From assembly GCA_025360525.1 (NCBI GenBank), contig JANYCA010000203.1, positions 1-47,803 of the forward strand: 47,803 nt of DNA, read 5' to 3'. Source of the DNA: Chitinophagaceae bacterium (GTDB lineage Bacteria > Bacteroidota > Bacteroidia > Chitinophagales > Chitinophagaceae). Position numbers and translations under genes: made by a program. This document shows, one piece after another, positions 18,117 to 25,221 of this stretch. Positions within the stretch are counted from its first letter, which is position 1, and each line of letters begins with the position of its first letter. The notes beneath the pieces are model-generated. The model was given only the letters and a program-made list of their open reading frames with translations, was not told the origin of the DNA and searched no databases.

Positions 18117-19361
18117 TTATCCAATGGCTTCCTTTGCAACAGTCATATCAATTTCTTTTTCCCACCTGGCTACAACAATGGTTGCAACCGCATTCCCAAT
18201 AATATTGGTGATGGCCCTTCCTTCACTCATAAACCTGTCGATACCTAAAATTAATGCAATGGCAGCAACTGGAATATGACCCACTGCGGGCAATGTGGCT
18301 GCCAAGGTAATAAAGCCGCTCCCGGTAACTCCGGCTGCCCCTTTTGAGGTGAGCAATAAAATCAACAATAATGAAACCTGATGTGTAATATCCAAAGGGG
18401 TATCCGTTGCCTGCGCTAAAAATATTGCAGCCATGGTGAGGTAGATGGATGTTCCATCCAGGTTAAAAGAGTATCCTGTAGGAACTACTAAACCAACAAC
18501 AGGCTCTGAGCATCCAATTTTTTCTAACTTATTTATCAGGCTTGGCAATGCAGCTTCCGACGACGACGTACCTAATACCACCAGCAACTCTTCTTTAATA
18601 AATTTTAAGAGTCTAAAAATATTAAAGCCGGCAAATTTTAAAATACCCCCTAATACAAGGATGATAAATAATAAACAGGTAATATAAAATGAACCCATCA
18701 GCTGCCCAAGAGAGGCTAAGGAACCCAGGCCATATTTACCAATAGTAAAAGCCATTGCTCCTAAAGCTCCAATTGGAGCCACCCTCATAATTATTTTAAT
18801 AATTGCAAATAAGGCATCTTCCAAAGATTGAATACCTTTTAAAAGAGGTGTGGCCCTTTCTTTAATTTTTGATAACGCAATACCTAATAAAACAGAAAAG
18901 AAAAGTACTTGCAGTAAATTACTGTTGGATAATGCATTCACAATATTTTCGGGAATAATATTTAGAATAAATTCCCAAACGGTTTGGCTTTTACTTTGAG
19001 TGATGTATGCTTCCATTGGTTTGGTATCCAACGTGTCAATGTTTACATGCATGCCAACGCCAGGCTTTAATAAGTTAATCACGATCAATCCTATTATTAA
19101 TGCCAGTGTGGTAACTACTTCAAAATATAGCAATGCTTTCAATCCAACCCTGCCCACTTTTTTGGTATCCTGCATATTGGCTATACCGGTTACTATTGTA
19201 CAAAATATGATTGGAGCTATCATCATTTTTATTAGCCTTATAAAGCCATCTCCCAATGGCTTTAATTGAATCCCGATTGATGGATAGTAATGTCCCAGTG
19301 CCACCCCTAAAAAAATAGCAATTAATACCTGTACGTATAGACTTTTAAAAATCAATGACAT
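18117..19361 (-). CDS. Dicarboxylate/amino acid:cation symporter (DAACS family)
   Basis: A 414-residue inner-membrane transporter of the glutamate/C4-dicarboxylate type. I chose the ATG at 19361, which gives MSLIFKSLYVQVLIAIFLGV as expected for the first helix; the upstream extension to 19493 would run into the preceding gene. The protein has eight membrane helices and two re-entrant hairpins. HP1 carries GTSSSEAALPSLINKLE and the TM7/HP2 region carries GYSFNLDGTSIYLTMA, then TSKGAAGVTGSGFI. These residues bind substrate and coupled Na+ or H+. It imports aspartate/glutamate- or succinate-like acids. The M19 dipeptidase gene follows 43 bp downstream, and the gene above (19411-19956) is 49 bp upstream, so a short operon is likely. 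Confidence 0.92.
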   Translation of the reverse strand: MSLIFKSLYVQVLIAIFLGVALGHYYPSIGIQLKPLGDGFIRLIKMMIAPIIFCTIVTGIANMQDTKKVGRVGLKALLYFEVVTTLALIIGLIVINLLKPGVGMHVNIDTLDTKPMEAYITQSKSQTVWEFILNIIPENIVNALSNSNLLQVLFFSVLLGIALSKIKERATPLLKGIQSLEDALFAIIKIIMRVAPIGALGAMAFTIGKYGLGSLASLGQLMGSFYITCLLFIILVLGGILKFAGFNIFRLLKFIKEELLVVLGTSSSEAALPSLINKLEKIGCSEPVVGLVVPTGYSFNLDGTSIYLTMAAIFLAQATDTPLDITHQVSLLLILLLTSKGAAGVTGSGFITLAATLPAVGHIPVAAIALILGIDRFMSEGRAITNIIGNAVATIVVARWEKEIDMTVAKEAIG

Positions 19362-19410
19362 GTGAGAAGTTGTGATGATCACAAGATATAAAAATAATAA
19401 TCCTAAAAAA

Positions 19411-19956
19411 TTAATCTTCTTTAGTTCCTTTATCACCAACAAACAACTGGTTGTTGTTTTTAAACAGCACATTAAATGTAGTAAGTGACCCATAGCAGCG
19501 GGTAATATATTGTTGGATGTTTACTTTTTCTTCGTCACTTAGTTTTTTGTTGCTGTTGATATTTTGTTCTAAAACCCTTAATCTGTCTCTTAACATAACA
19601 ATTTTGTGGAAAAAATCTTCGATTGGTATCTCCTTAGGCTTCAAGTTTTTATCTGCGGTTTGCAGTAACAATGTTCCGCCTCTCCATTTATCCCCCAATG
19701 GTACCACCTCGCTTAACCCGTTCCATAAATGTAATATTTTAAGCAAGGAACGTTCGGCCTCCGAAGCAGTTTCAATTTCTGCAGTCACGTTTTCGGGAAT
19801 TATTTCATCAAGGTTAGTATCAATTTTATCTACCTCTTTAATTCCATAATGAATAAAAGAGATGAGATAGGTTGCATACCTGATACCTATAATAACCCCC
19901 GGCCCAAATTGTGTGTGCTGAAGCCGGGTTCCAATTCCCAATGTTGTTTGATCCAT
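19411..19956 (-). CDS. Conserved unknown protein with an N-terminal SH3-like (DUF3553-like) segment
   Basis: A 181-residue protein; the start at 19956 gives MDQTTLGIGTRLQ, and the longer frame to 19986 adds ten unlikely residues. The first 60 residues (GTRLQHTQFGPGVIIGIRYATYLISFIHYGIKEVD) resemble the small beta-barrel found in UvrD/PcrA tails and DUF3553, where GTxVxHxxFGxGVV is the hallmark. The rest is helical and rich in Glu and Lys (about residues 60-170: EAERSLLKILHLWN, LRDRLRVLEQNI, QQYITRCYGSLTTFNVLF). No enzymatic motif and no membrane segment were seen. It is probably cytosolic and possibly binds nucleic acid or polymerase. It lies upstream of the symporter on the same strand. Confidence 0.65.
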   Translation of the reverse strand: MDQTTLGIGTRLQHTQFGPGVIIGIRYATYLISFIHYGIKEVDKIDTNLDEIIPENVTAEIETASEAERSLLKILHLWNGLSEVVPLGDKWRGGTLLLQTADKNLKPKEIPIEDFFHKIVMLRDRLRVLEQNINSNKKLSDEEKVNIQQYITRCYGSLTTFNVLFKNNNQLFVGDKGTKED

Positions 19957-20336
19957 AAATAGTTTTTTCAAAACTATAATTTTCAATAGAATTAAACAGC
20001 GTTTTTTTTTATAACGGGTTACCTAAGCCTCATAATCAGTAACATGTTTTAAAAAAATAAGAATAAAGACGCAGCAACTTTAATTATAATAGTTTAAAAC
20101 AAAATCATTTTAACGGCAAAAGTCAGGATGTATAGATTTTATCTATTAATTAATTATAAAAATCTATTGAAAGTTGATCAACTATACACTAAGTTTGTTA
20201 TTCCACTATCTTATTGAATTCAAAGGATATCTAACCGATTATCCGAAATAAGAATTATAAAAAGCTGCTTCCTTCGAAAAAAAACAATCTAATCCTTACT
20301 TGAAAAACTGCATTTTTTCATTAAAAAAATCAGCAG
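19957..20336. other. AT-rich intergenic region between divergent genes
   Basis: This 380-bp region separates the minus-strand gene at 19411-19956 from the plus-strand nusG-like gene. It is strongly AT-rich with many short A runs. It must hold both promoters, but I found no clear TTG-N19-TAnnTTTG pair, no open frame and no repeat. Confidence 0.5.
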
Positions 20337-20873
20337 ATGGCACATAATTGGTATGCAGTTTATACACAACCACAGAAAGAAGAAAAAGTAGCTTTAGCAC
20401 TTTCAAAAAAAGGAATTGAAAATTTTTGCCCTATTGTAAAAACAAATAATGCTAAAATAAATATTAAAAAAGATTTTTTTCAGCCGCTTTTTACTTGTTA
20501 CGTTTTTGTTTTTGTGCAGGAGAACGAATTAGAATTATTGAAAAAGATTTCTGGTATATTAAATATTATTCACTGGAAATCAAAGCCAGCTTTAATCAAT
20601 GAGATGGAAATTGATATATTAAAACAACTAACTGCTAATTATTCATGTATTAAGCTTGAAAAAACGACTGTTGATGTAAATGGAAGTGTGCGGTTGATAG
20701 GTGAGCCGGCAGTTGCATACAAGGAAAATTCGGTTTCATTGAAATACCAATCACTGAAAATAAATTTGCCGACTCTCGGATATAATATGATAGCAGAGCG
20801 TACCAAACCATTGGAAGAATTTATTTTTTCAACAGTAAAAAATCCAATAAAATTTTCCCGGCTTTTTTCATAA
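20337..20873 (+). CDS. Solitary NusG-like (UpxY/LoaP-type) transcription antiterminator
   Basis: A 178-residue NusG paralogue. The NGN domain (residues about 4-105) begins NWYAVYTQPQKEEKVALALS and continues GIENFCPIV, then FFQPLFTCYVFVFVQENELELLKKISGILNIIHWKSKPALI. This is the standard specialised-NusG pattern. The C-terminal part (about 120-165: VDVNGSVRLIGEPAVAYKENSVSLKYQSLKINLPTLGYNM) is a degenerate KOW-like barrel. Such proteins travel with RNA polymerase and prevent termination in one long cluster, usually the capsule or polysaccharide operon whose first gene they are. Here no operon follows: a terminator at 20958 comes next. Its target must be elsewhere or is the RNA gene at 21227. It is probably intact because length and domain order are complete. 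Confidence 0.85.
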   Translation: MAHNWYAVYTQPQKEEKVALALSKKGIENFCPIVKTNNAKINIKKDFFQPLFTCYVFVFVQENELELLKKISGILNIIHWKSKPALINEMEIDILKQLTANYSCIKLEKTTVDVNGSVRLIGEPAVAYKENSVSLKYQSLKINLPTLGYNMIAERTKPLEEFIFSTVKNPIKFSRLFS

Positions 20874-20957
20874 AATAGTCTAATCTCTTATTTTAACTTA
20901 AAAAAATATATTTTAATACTAATCTTATCCTCTTTTTTGATATTGACATAACATTAC

Positions 20958-20983
20958 GCCAGTTAATTACTGGCATTTTTTTT
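20958..20983 (+). terminator. Intrinsic terminator after the nusG-like gene
   Basis: The arms GCCAGT (20958-20963) and ACTGGC (20969-20974) form a 6-bp GC-rich stem with loop TAATT. They are followed by A and eight T. This ends the nusG-like transcript about 85 bp after its stop codon, so the protein is encoded by a single-gene unit. Confidence 0.8.
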
Positions 20984-21094
20984 AGGCAACCTTCTCCTAC
21001 TACTGGCATAACGCAATACTTTCTCACCGAATTGTTTGAAACTGGTATTCTGAAAACGCCTCCTTCAAAAAAAAATTAAAGTATGTGAATTAAT

Positions 21095-21138
21095 TAGTAA
21101 TTTTCTAAATAATACGATTGTTATTTAGAAAATTACTA
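21095..21138. repeat. 18-bp perfect inverted repeat
   Basis: The arms 21095-21112 (TAGTAATTTTCTAAATAA) and 21121-21138 (its exact complement) flank the 8-nt spacer TACGATTG. There is no T-tract, so it is not a standard terminator. It lies between the nusG-like terminator and the promoter-like element of the RNA gene. Possible roles are a binding site for a dimeric protein, a cruciform, or the relic of a small mobile element. A shorter related inverted stretch (ATTTTAAATT region) follows directly. Confidence 0.75.
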
Positions 21139-21188
21139 TAATTTAAAATTATTTAGTAAAATATTTTCAACACAAAGGCAATTCTCGT

Positions 21189-21196
21189 TATATTTG
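21189..21196 (+). promoter_or_regulatory. -7 promoter element of the tRNA-like RNA
   Basis: TATATTTG agrees with TAnnTTTG and ends 31 bp before the mature 5' end of the RNA at 21227, which is a normal distance for a tRNA leader removed by RNase P. No clear -33 TTG was found at the ideal spacing. Confidence 0.4.
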
Positions 21197-21226
21197 CAAT
21201 TCAAATTACTATTTGAGTATTGATAC

Positions 21227-21397
21227 TGTGGGGTGATGAAATTTTTGGCAGACATGCCCTCTTGTCTCGGGGGTGAGGATAACAGAATAAATATAGCATA
21301 GAGCCGATTTTGCAGCAATGTAAAACCGACCAGGGTCGACCACTCAACTTTGTGCTACAACTAACTGCCTCGTGGAGGTTCGATCCCTCCCCCTACA
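21227..21397 (+). ncRNA. tRNA-like RNA with a giant variable arm (Leu-type body)
   Basis: All tRNA helices can be placed with canonical spacing. The 7-bp acceptor is TGTGGGG (21227-21233) with CCCTACA (21391-21397; one G-T pair). Then come T8 and G9, and a 3-bp D stem ATG/CAT with a 14-nt loop holding GG and ending GCAGA, as in tRNA-Leu. The 5-bp anticodon-like stem CCCTC/GGGGG (21257-21261, 21269-21273) has the 7-nt loop TTGTCTC. The T arm is perfect: GGAGG/CCTCC around TTCGATC (21374-21390). The variable arm is 21274-21373, about 100 nt against 12-20 in normal type II tRNAs. It is closed by TGAGG/CCTCG, has an inner stem TAGCATA/TGTGCTA (21294-21300, 21351-21357) and encloses a 7-bp hairpin with a GCAA tetraloop and a CGAC/GTCG hairpin. 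Position 37 is T and the triplet reads GTC, so normal decoding is doubtful. CCA is not encoded. It could be a pseudo-tRNA, a tmRNA-like RNA or a new RNA. Confidence 0.55.
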
Positions 21398-21404
21398 GCA
21401 TTTG

Positions 21405-21441
21405 ATAGCCTTCTTCGAAAAAAAGAAGGCTATTTTATTTT
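21405..21441 (+). terminator. Intrinsic terminator, probably bidirectional
   Basis: An 11-bp perfect stem, ATAGCCTTCTT (21405-21415) with AAGAAGGCTAT (21423-21433), has a 7-nt loop CGAAAAA and is followed by TTTATTTT. It begins only 8 nt after the tRNA-like RNA, so it supports real plus-strand transcription of that RNA. The minus-strand amidohydrolase gene ends just beyond it and may use the same hairpin. Confidence 0.85.
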
Positions 21442-21450
21442 GTCCAATTA

Positions 21451-22740
21451 CTATTTTTCATTCTTCCAAACCAAACCATTTTTCATAACCCACTTTACGT
21501 TGCCCAATATTTTAATGTTGTTCAACGGATTTTCCTTCACAGCAATAATATCAGCAAAAGCCCCTGAAACTAATTCGCCCATTAACCCGGTTTCGCCCAA
21601 CAATTCAGCACCATTAATAGTTGCAGTTTGAATAGCCTGTAATGGTTTCATGCCGTATTGTATAAAAAATTCAAAATCCTTTGTTTGTGGCTCGGTCCAG
21701 TCATAGCCTCCAATATCAGTTCCGTAGGCTATTTTTACGCCATACTTCATGGCCTTTTTAAATACTTCCGGCTCAGTTTGTGCAAAAAATTTATTCATAG
21801 GACTGCCAGCTTTTGCCCTACCTTCTGCAACAAAATCATTCACATAAATTGTAGGACACCAGAAGACATTTTTCTGCACCATTAATTGCATACATTCCTC
21901 GTTCATACCAAAACCATGTTCAATGCTTTTAGCTCCGGCATTGATGGAATAAATTATACCATCCGGAGTTACTGCATGGGCTGCAAGTTTTCGTCGGCTT
22001 TTGATAGTTTCATCTGCAATGGCTTCTATTTCTTCTTTGGTAAAATTGGGGATGCTCCTGTAATCGCCGTTGGGTAGCTTTTGATAACCCCTGTCTGCAT
22101 AAATTTTTATCCAATCAGCTCCATATGCAATTTGCTCTCTTACCGCTTTTCTGCCTTCATCTGCCCCTGTAATTTCTTTTAATCCCTTAGGCATTTTTAG
22201 TTCCCATGCATAGTCTTTTTCCGAAACAGGATAGTGACCGGTTGTATTAATTGCCAGTGTTGACACAAACATTCTTGGTCCGGGTATTACTTCATTAGCA
22301 ATCGCCTTCTTTAAATCAACATCTGCATAACCCGCCCCTTCTGTTCCCAAATCCCTAATGGTGGTGAAACCATTCATTAAAGCCTGTTTACAGCTTTTTG
22401 TTGCCCTAATGGTGCGATAAGGAATCGATTCTTTCAATAGCTGTACGTCATAATCCTCACTGGTAATATCTCCCTGTAATAGAACATGCGTGTGGCAATC
22501 AATTAAGCCAGGCAAAACATAGTAGGCACTCAGATCTATTACGGTATCTGCTTTCTTGGGAAATGAAGTCGCATCTGTTATAGATTCAATCTTATTTCCA
22601 TTTATGAAAATAATTTGGTTAGATAACAATTTCCCTGTTCTTACATCCAATATGTTTCCGCATTTTACCGCAATGGTTTTTTGAGCAGAAAGATGCAGGG
22701 AAAAAAGTAACGTGATAATCAGCGTAAAGTATTTTTTCAT
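21451..22740 (-). CDS. Exported amidohydrolase (imidazolonepropionase-like)
   Basis: A 429-residue metal-dependent hydrolase with a signal peptide (YFTLIITLLFSLHLSAQ). The amidohydrolase-superfamily marks are YVLPGLIDCHTHVLLQGD (HxH, about residues 80-84), the following TIRDLGTEGAG, the central Lys region ADWIKIYADRG, the His motifs in LAAHAVTPDG and SIEHGFGM, and the catalytic Asp in AYGTDIGGYDW near residue 345. The C-terminal composite domain (GELVSGAFADIIAVKENPLNNI) belongs to the imidazolonepropionase/prolidase-like group. It hydrolyses an amide or lactam, perhaps a blocked dipeptide, outside the cytoplasm; the substrate is unknown. It shares its 3' hairpin with the RNA gene. Confidence 0.9.
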   Translation of the reverse strand: MKKYFTLIITLLFSLHLSAQKTIAVKCGNILDVRTGKLLSNQIIFINGNKIESITDATSFPKKADTVIDLSAYYVLPGLIDCHTHVLLQGDITSEDYDVQLLKESIPYRTIRATKSCKQALMNGFTTIRDLGTEGAGYADVDLKKAIANEVIPGPRMFVSTLAINTTGHYPVSEKDYAWELKMPKGLKEITGADEGRKAVREQIAYGADWIKIYADRGYQKLPNGDYRSIPNFTKEEIEAIADETIKSRRKLAAHAVTPDGIIYSINAGAKSIEHGFGMNEECMQLMVQKNVFWCPTIYVNDFVAEGRAKAGSPMNKFFAQTEPEVFKKAMKYGVKIAYGTDIGGYDWTEPQTKDFEFFIQYGMKPLQAIQTATINGAELLGETGLMGELVSGAFADIIAVKENPLNNIKILGNVKWVMKNGLVWKNEK

Positions 22741-22824
22741 TTTGAAACTTTTTTAGTTTTTAAATATAGCGAAGGAATAATTAATAAATGTAGTGTGTTT
22801 CATTATTATAAAAATTTGTAAGTA

Positions 22825-22986
22825 TCAGTTTAGTGTAATTTTTTCTTCAGCAATAGAACTGAGCCATTTGCCGAAAAATCCTCTTTCATACAAACTGTAA
22901 AATTGCGTAAAAGAGTGCTTGTATTTTCGGTAATAAATTTTTACGTTTGTTTTATTATTTCCAACCTGCGAATTTCCAGCCGCTTC
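22825..22986 (-). pseudogene. Possible C-terminal gene fragment, family not recognised
   Basis: In the 437-bp gap upstream of the amidohydrolase, one minus-strand frame of 53 codons has strongly protein-like composition (KHSFTQFYSLYERGFFGKWL and SSIAEEKITLN) and ends in TGA at 22825-22827. There is no ATG, and a TAA lies upstream at 22987-22989. It looks like the tail of a lost gene. The rest of the gap, 22987-23177, shows nothing beyond AT-rich sequence. Confidence 0.3.
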
Positions 22987-23177
22987 TTACTCTGAATATT
23001 CTATATTTTATTTCTTTGGCCACAAAACAAAACACTATTGGGATCCCTGCAATTCTTTGTATAATCTTATGTAATCTATTTTAAAAACACCCACCTATAT
23101 TAAAAGAGGCCGCTATTTTTATTGTAACCGGATAGCCGAAAACGGTATTTAAGAGTAGGCAAATAAAATCAATAACG

Positions 23178-23594
23178 ATGTTGAAAAAAATTGTATTGCC
23201 GCTTTTATGGCTTCTTATTAGTATCACCCTATTTAGTTGTAGCGCTGTCAAATTTGCCGAGGGCTCTCAGGCATCCAATAAAAGAATGAAGGATTTAACA
23301 ATAGCAATGGTTGAAAAATCCAGCCAACCTTACACTAGCAATGTTTTGCAGGTTACTGCACTTAAAGATTCAATTAATACGGTAATCACTAACGAAAAGA
23401 GAAGGGGTAAATGGAATTTACCAACTGTTAATATGTGGAACCAAATGAACGGGATGGTAACTGATTTTGAAAATGCATGGAAAGCACAAAATACATTCAG
23501 CCCTGTATTTATTGATCAATACAAACAAAGAATCAATAAATTATTTGACTACATAGTCAATTTAGAAGACAATAAAATTAAACCCAAAAATTAA
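23178..23594 (+). CDS. Unknown lipoprotein, 138 residues
   Basis: The N-terminus KKIVLPLLWLLISITLFSCSA is a lipoprotein signal with the Cys about residue 21, so the product should be lipidated and periplasm-facing. The mature part is entirely helical and polar (NKRMKDLTIAMVEKSSQPYT, KDSINTVITNEKRRGKW, WNQMNGMVTDFENAWKAQ, QYKQRINKLFDYIVNLEDNK). This suggests a small helical bundle. I do not recognise the family. The next gene starts 20 bp downstream on the same strand and is also small and helical, so they are probably an operon of two partner proteins. Confidence 0.7.
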   Translation: MLKKIVLPLLWLLISITLFSCSAVKFAEGSQASNKRMKDLTIAMVEKSSQPYTSNVLQVTALKDSINTVITNEKRRGKWNLPTVNMWNQMNGMVTDFENAWKAQNTFSPVFIDQYKQRINKLFDYIVNLEDNKIKPKN

Positions 23595-23614
23595 ACATTT
23601 TAAACCTTATAATT

Positions 23615-23980
23615 ATGGCACAAACTATTATAAAAGATATTTTGGCTGATGCAACCAGCCAAATAGCCGTATTGGCCGACAGTACGGTTAGCAAATATAA
23701 AAAGCAGGCTATAGCTGATGGTAAAAAAATTATTATTGACATGAAAAATGATCTTGCACGATGGGTATTAATGTTGGAAGAAAGAAAACTTACCACTGCT
23801 GAATTTGAATTACTGGTAAAATCCTACAAAACACAGATAGCTATGAACGGATTATTGCTGGCTGGTTTAAGTGAGGTTAGGGCAACAGAATTTGGGCTAG
23901 GGGTTTTAAACATTGTAACAGATGCAGCTTTAAACCTTGTTGAAAAAACAGCAGGCAAATTATTATCACCTACAATATAA
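23615..23980 (+). CDS. Unknown small helical protein, 121 residues
   Basis: This protein has no signal peptide. An Ala/Lys-rich amphipathic first half (DILADATSQIAVLADSTVSK, KKQAIADGKKIIIDMKNDLA) is followed by WVLMLEERKLTTAEFELLVK. The last 50 residues (MNGLLLAGLSEVRATEFG, GVLNIVTDAALNLVEKTAGK) are hydrophobic and Gly/Ala-rich, which may form a membrane-associating or pore-like hairpin. It follows the lipoprotein gene by 20 bp. The pair resembles no family I can name. The hydrophobic C-terminal part raises a toxin-like or membrane-accessory possibility, but nothing confirms it. Confidence 0.65.
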   Translation: MAQTIIKDILADATSQIAVLADSTVSKYKKQAIADGKKIIIDMKNDLARWVLMLEERKLTTAEFELLVKSYKTQIAMNGLLLAGLSEVRATEFGLGVLNIVTDAALNLVEKTAGKLLSPTI

Positions 23981-24233
23981 TTTAAAATCAAAGAAAATTA
24001 TACATCAATATCGCCCATTATATAAAGTTAATTTACATATACCTACGCCTTTAAAAAACAAAAAGCTGCAAGCAGCCTGTCATATTTACGTATTGATGAT
24101 GTTCCCATAGAAGTTGCGCAGCTGGTTATGTCTACTACATAATTTTAAATTTTACAAAAGCGCACCTAAAATATAGTCAGACTCTCAAATTTTATATTCG
24201 TTCGATGTTTATCTAAATGACTTGTGCAACTCC

Positions 24234-24263
24234 TTGTTTTGTTTCCAAAACAAAATATATTTG
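24234..24263 (+). promoter_or_regulatory. trmB promoter, TTG-N19-TATATTTG
   Basis: TTG at 24234-24236 and TATATTTG at 24256-24263 are separated by exactly 19 bp, the ideal Bacteroidota spacing. The -7 element ends only 5 bp before the trmB ATG at 24269, so the transcript should start at or very near the start codon. Confidence 0.65.
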
Positions 24264-24268
24264 TCGCC

Positions 24269-24979
24269 ATGGGTCAAAAAAAATTAATTCGCTTTGCTGC
24301 AATAAAATCATTTTCCAATGTACTGGAGTACCCGGAAAACATGCAGGGCAAATGGAATCGGTTTTTTAATAATCAACAACCTGTTGTGCTGGAACTTGCC
24401 TGTGGCAGGGGAGAATATACCGTAGGCTTATCAGCGCAATATCCGGATAAAAATTTTATTGGGGTTGATATTAAAGGTAACCGCATGTACATTGGTGCTA
24501 AAAAATGCCTTGATGAAAATTTAAGCAATGCTGCATTTTTGCGTACCCAAATAGCTTTACTACCCAACTATTTTGCAGGTGCAGAAGTAAGTGAAATATG
24601 GATTACTTTTCCTGACCCCCAATTACGTGGGTCTAAAGCAAAAAAAAGATTAACGCATCCTCAGTTTCTTGGCTTGTACCAGTCTATTTTAAAACCAACG
24701 GGGTACATACATCTCAAGACAGATTCCCCCAGACTGTATGAATATACCAAAATGGTAATTGAACTATCAGGGCTTATTCTTGTTGAAGATATTTCTGATG
24801 TTTACAGTATTAGCAATGCATTCGATTTGTCTATCAAAACTCATTATGAAAGTTTGGATATAGCAGGAAGCAAAAAAATATTTTACCTGAAATTTCAGCT
24901 GGGGCAATCTGTAAATTTCAGTAATGATGACTTACTTCAATCATTAAAAGAAAAGGAACCATATCTACCAATATCGTAA
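24269..24979 (+). CDS. trmB: tRNA (guanine-N7)-methyltransferase
   Basis: A 236-residue SAM-dependent enzyme that methylates G46 in the variable loop of tRNAs. Motif I is VVLELACGRGEYTVGL (about residues 34-49), followed by FIGVDIKGNRMYIGAK. The catalytic region is EIWITFPDPQLRGSKAKKRL (the PDP Asp, about 112-131). THPQFLGLYQSIL then HLKTDSPRLYEYT follow. The start is ATG 24269, which begins MGQKKLIRFAA as in Bacteroidota relatives; the frame runs 15 codons further upstream to 24224 but that part overlaps the promoter. The next gene begins 12 bp downstream. The proximity of a highly structured tRNA-like RNA 2.9 kb away is probably coincidental. Confidence 0.93.
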   Translation: MGQKKLIRFAAIKSFSNVLEYPENMQGKWNRFFNNQQPVVLELACGRGEYTVGLSAQYPDKNFIGVDIKGNRMYIGAKKCLDENLSNAAFLRTQIALLPNYFAGAEVSEIWITFPDPQLRGSKAKKRLTHPQFLGLYQSILKPTGYIHLKTDSPRLYEYTKMVIELSGLILVEDISDVYSISNAFDLSIKTHYESLDIAGSKKIFYLKFQLGQSVNFSNDDLLQSLKEKEPYLPIS

Positions 24980-24991
24980 AGCCCGCTATAG

Positions 24992-25189
24992 ATGCAGCAA
25001 TTAAAAGAAGGTGAAGATTTTTATTACAATAAAGATGGCTTTGTGGTATTCACAGAAAAATATCATCTTACAAATGGTATCTGTTGTGGTAACGGTTGCA
25101 AACATTGCCCATATAACTACATAAATGTTCCTGAGCCCAGGCGTTCCCTGCTAATAGAATCACAAGAAATAAAAAACAAAACATTATAA
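24992..25189 (+). CDS. Small Cys-cluster protein (DUF5522-like)
   Basis: A 65-residue cytosolic protein. The first half, DFYYNKDGFVVFTEKYHLTN, precedes the metal-binding-like cluster GICCGNGCKHCPYNY (Cys at about residues 30, 31, 35 and 38), matching the short family often annotated DUF5522. Four Cys in this spacing could hold zinc or an iron-sulfur centre; the role is unknown. It starts 12 bp after trmB and is very probably co-transcribed with it, so it may help tRNA or RNA metabolism. The reading frame is complete, and a strong hairpin follows in the next intergenic region. Confidence 0.75.
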   Translation: MQQLKEGEDFYYNKDGFVVFTEKYHLTNGICCGNGCKHCPYNYINVPEPRRSLLIESQEIKNKTL

Positions 25190-25221
25190 TTCAATTTAAA
25201 CCCGTCAACTTTTTTATGCAA

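Noticed and set aside
19362..19493. Longer start for the symporter
   Set aside because: It adds 44 residues without family similarity and overlaps the upstream gene; ATG 19361 begins the known first helix.
21136..21318. Minus-strand 60-residue frame over the RNA gene
   Set aside because: It lies across the promoter-like element and RNA, has low-complexity composition and no homology-like features.
21227..21397. Reading the tRNA-like RNA as an ordinary tmRNA (ssrA)
   Set aside because: tmRNA lacks an anticodon-like stem, has a GGxTTCGAC D-loop and several pseudoknots over 300-400 nt, and its tag ends in ALAA. Here the D-loop is Leu-like, an anticodon-like stem exists and the length is 171 nt. 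Kept only as a hypothesis.
24032..24142. 36-codon plus-strand frame upstream of trmB (ends SSLSYLRIDDVPIEVAQLVM plus STT)
   Set aside because: The composition is protein-like, but there is no good start and a stop precedes it. It may be a gene tail, yet it is too short to support.
24224..24268. Longer start for TrmB
   Set aside because: The 15 extra codons contain the promoter spacer and -7 element and do not match the family's N-terminus.
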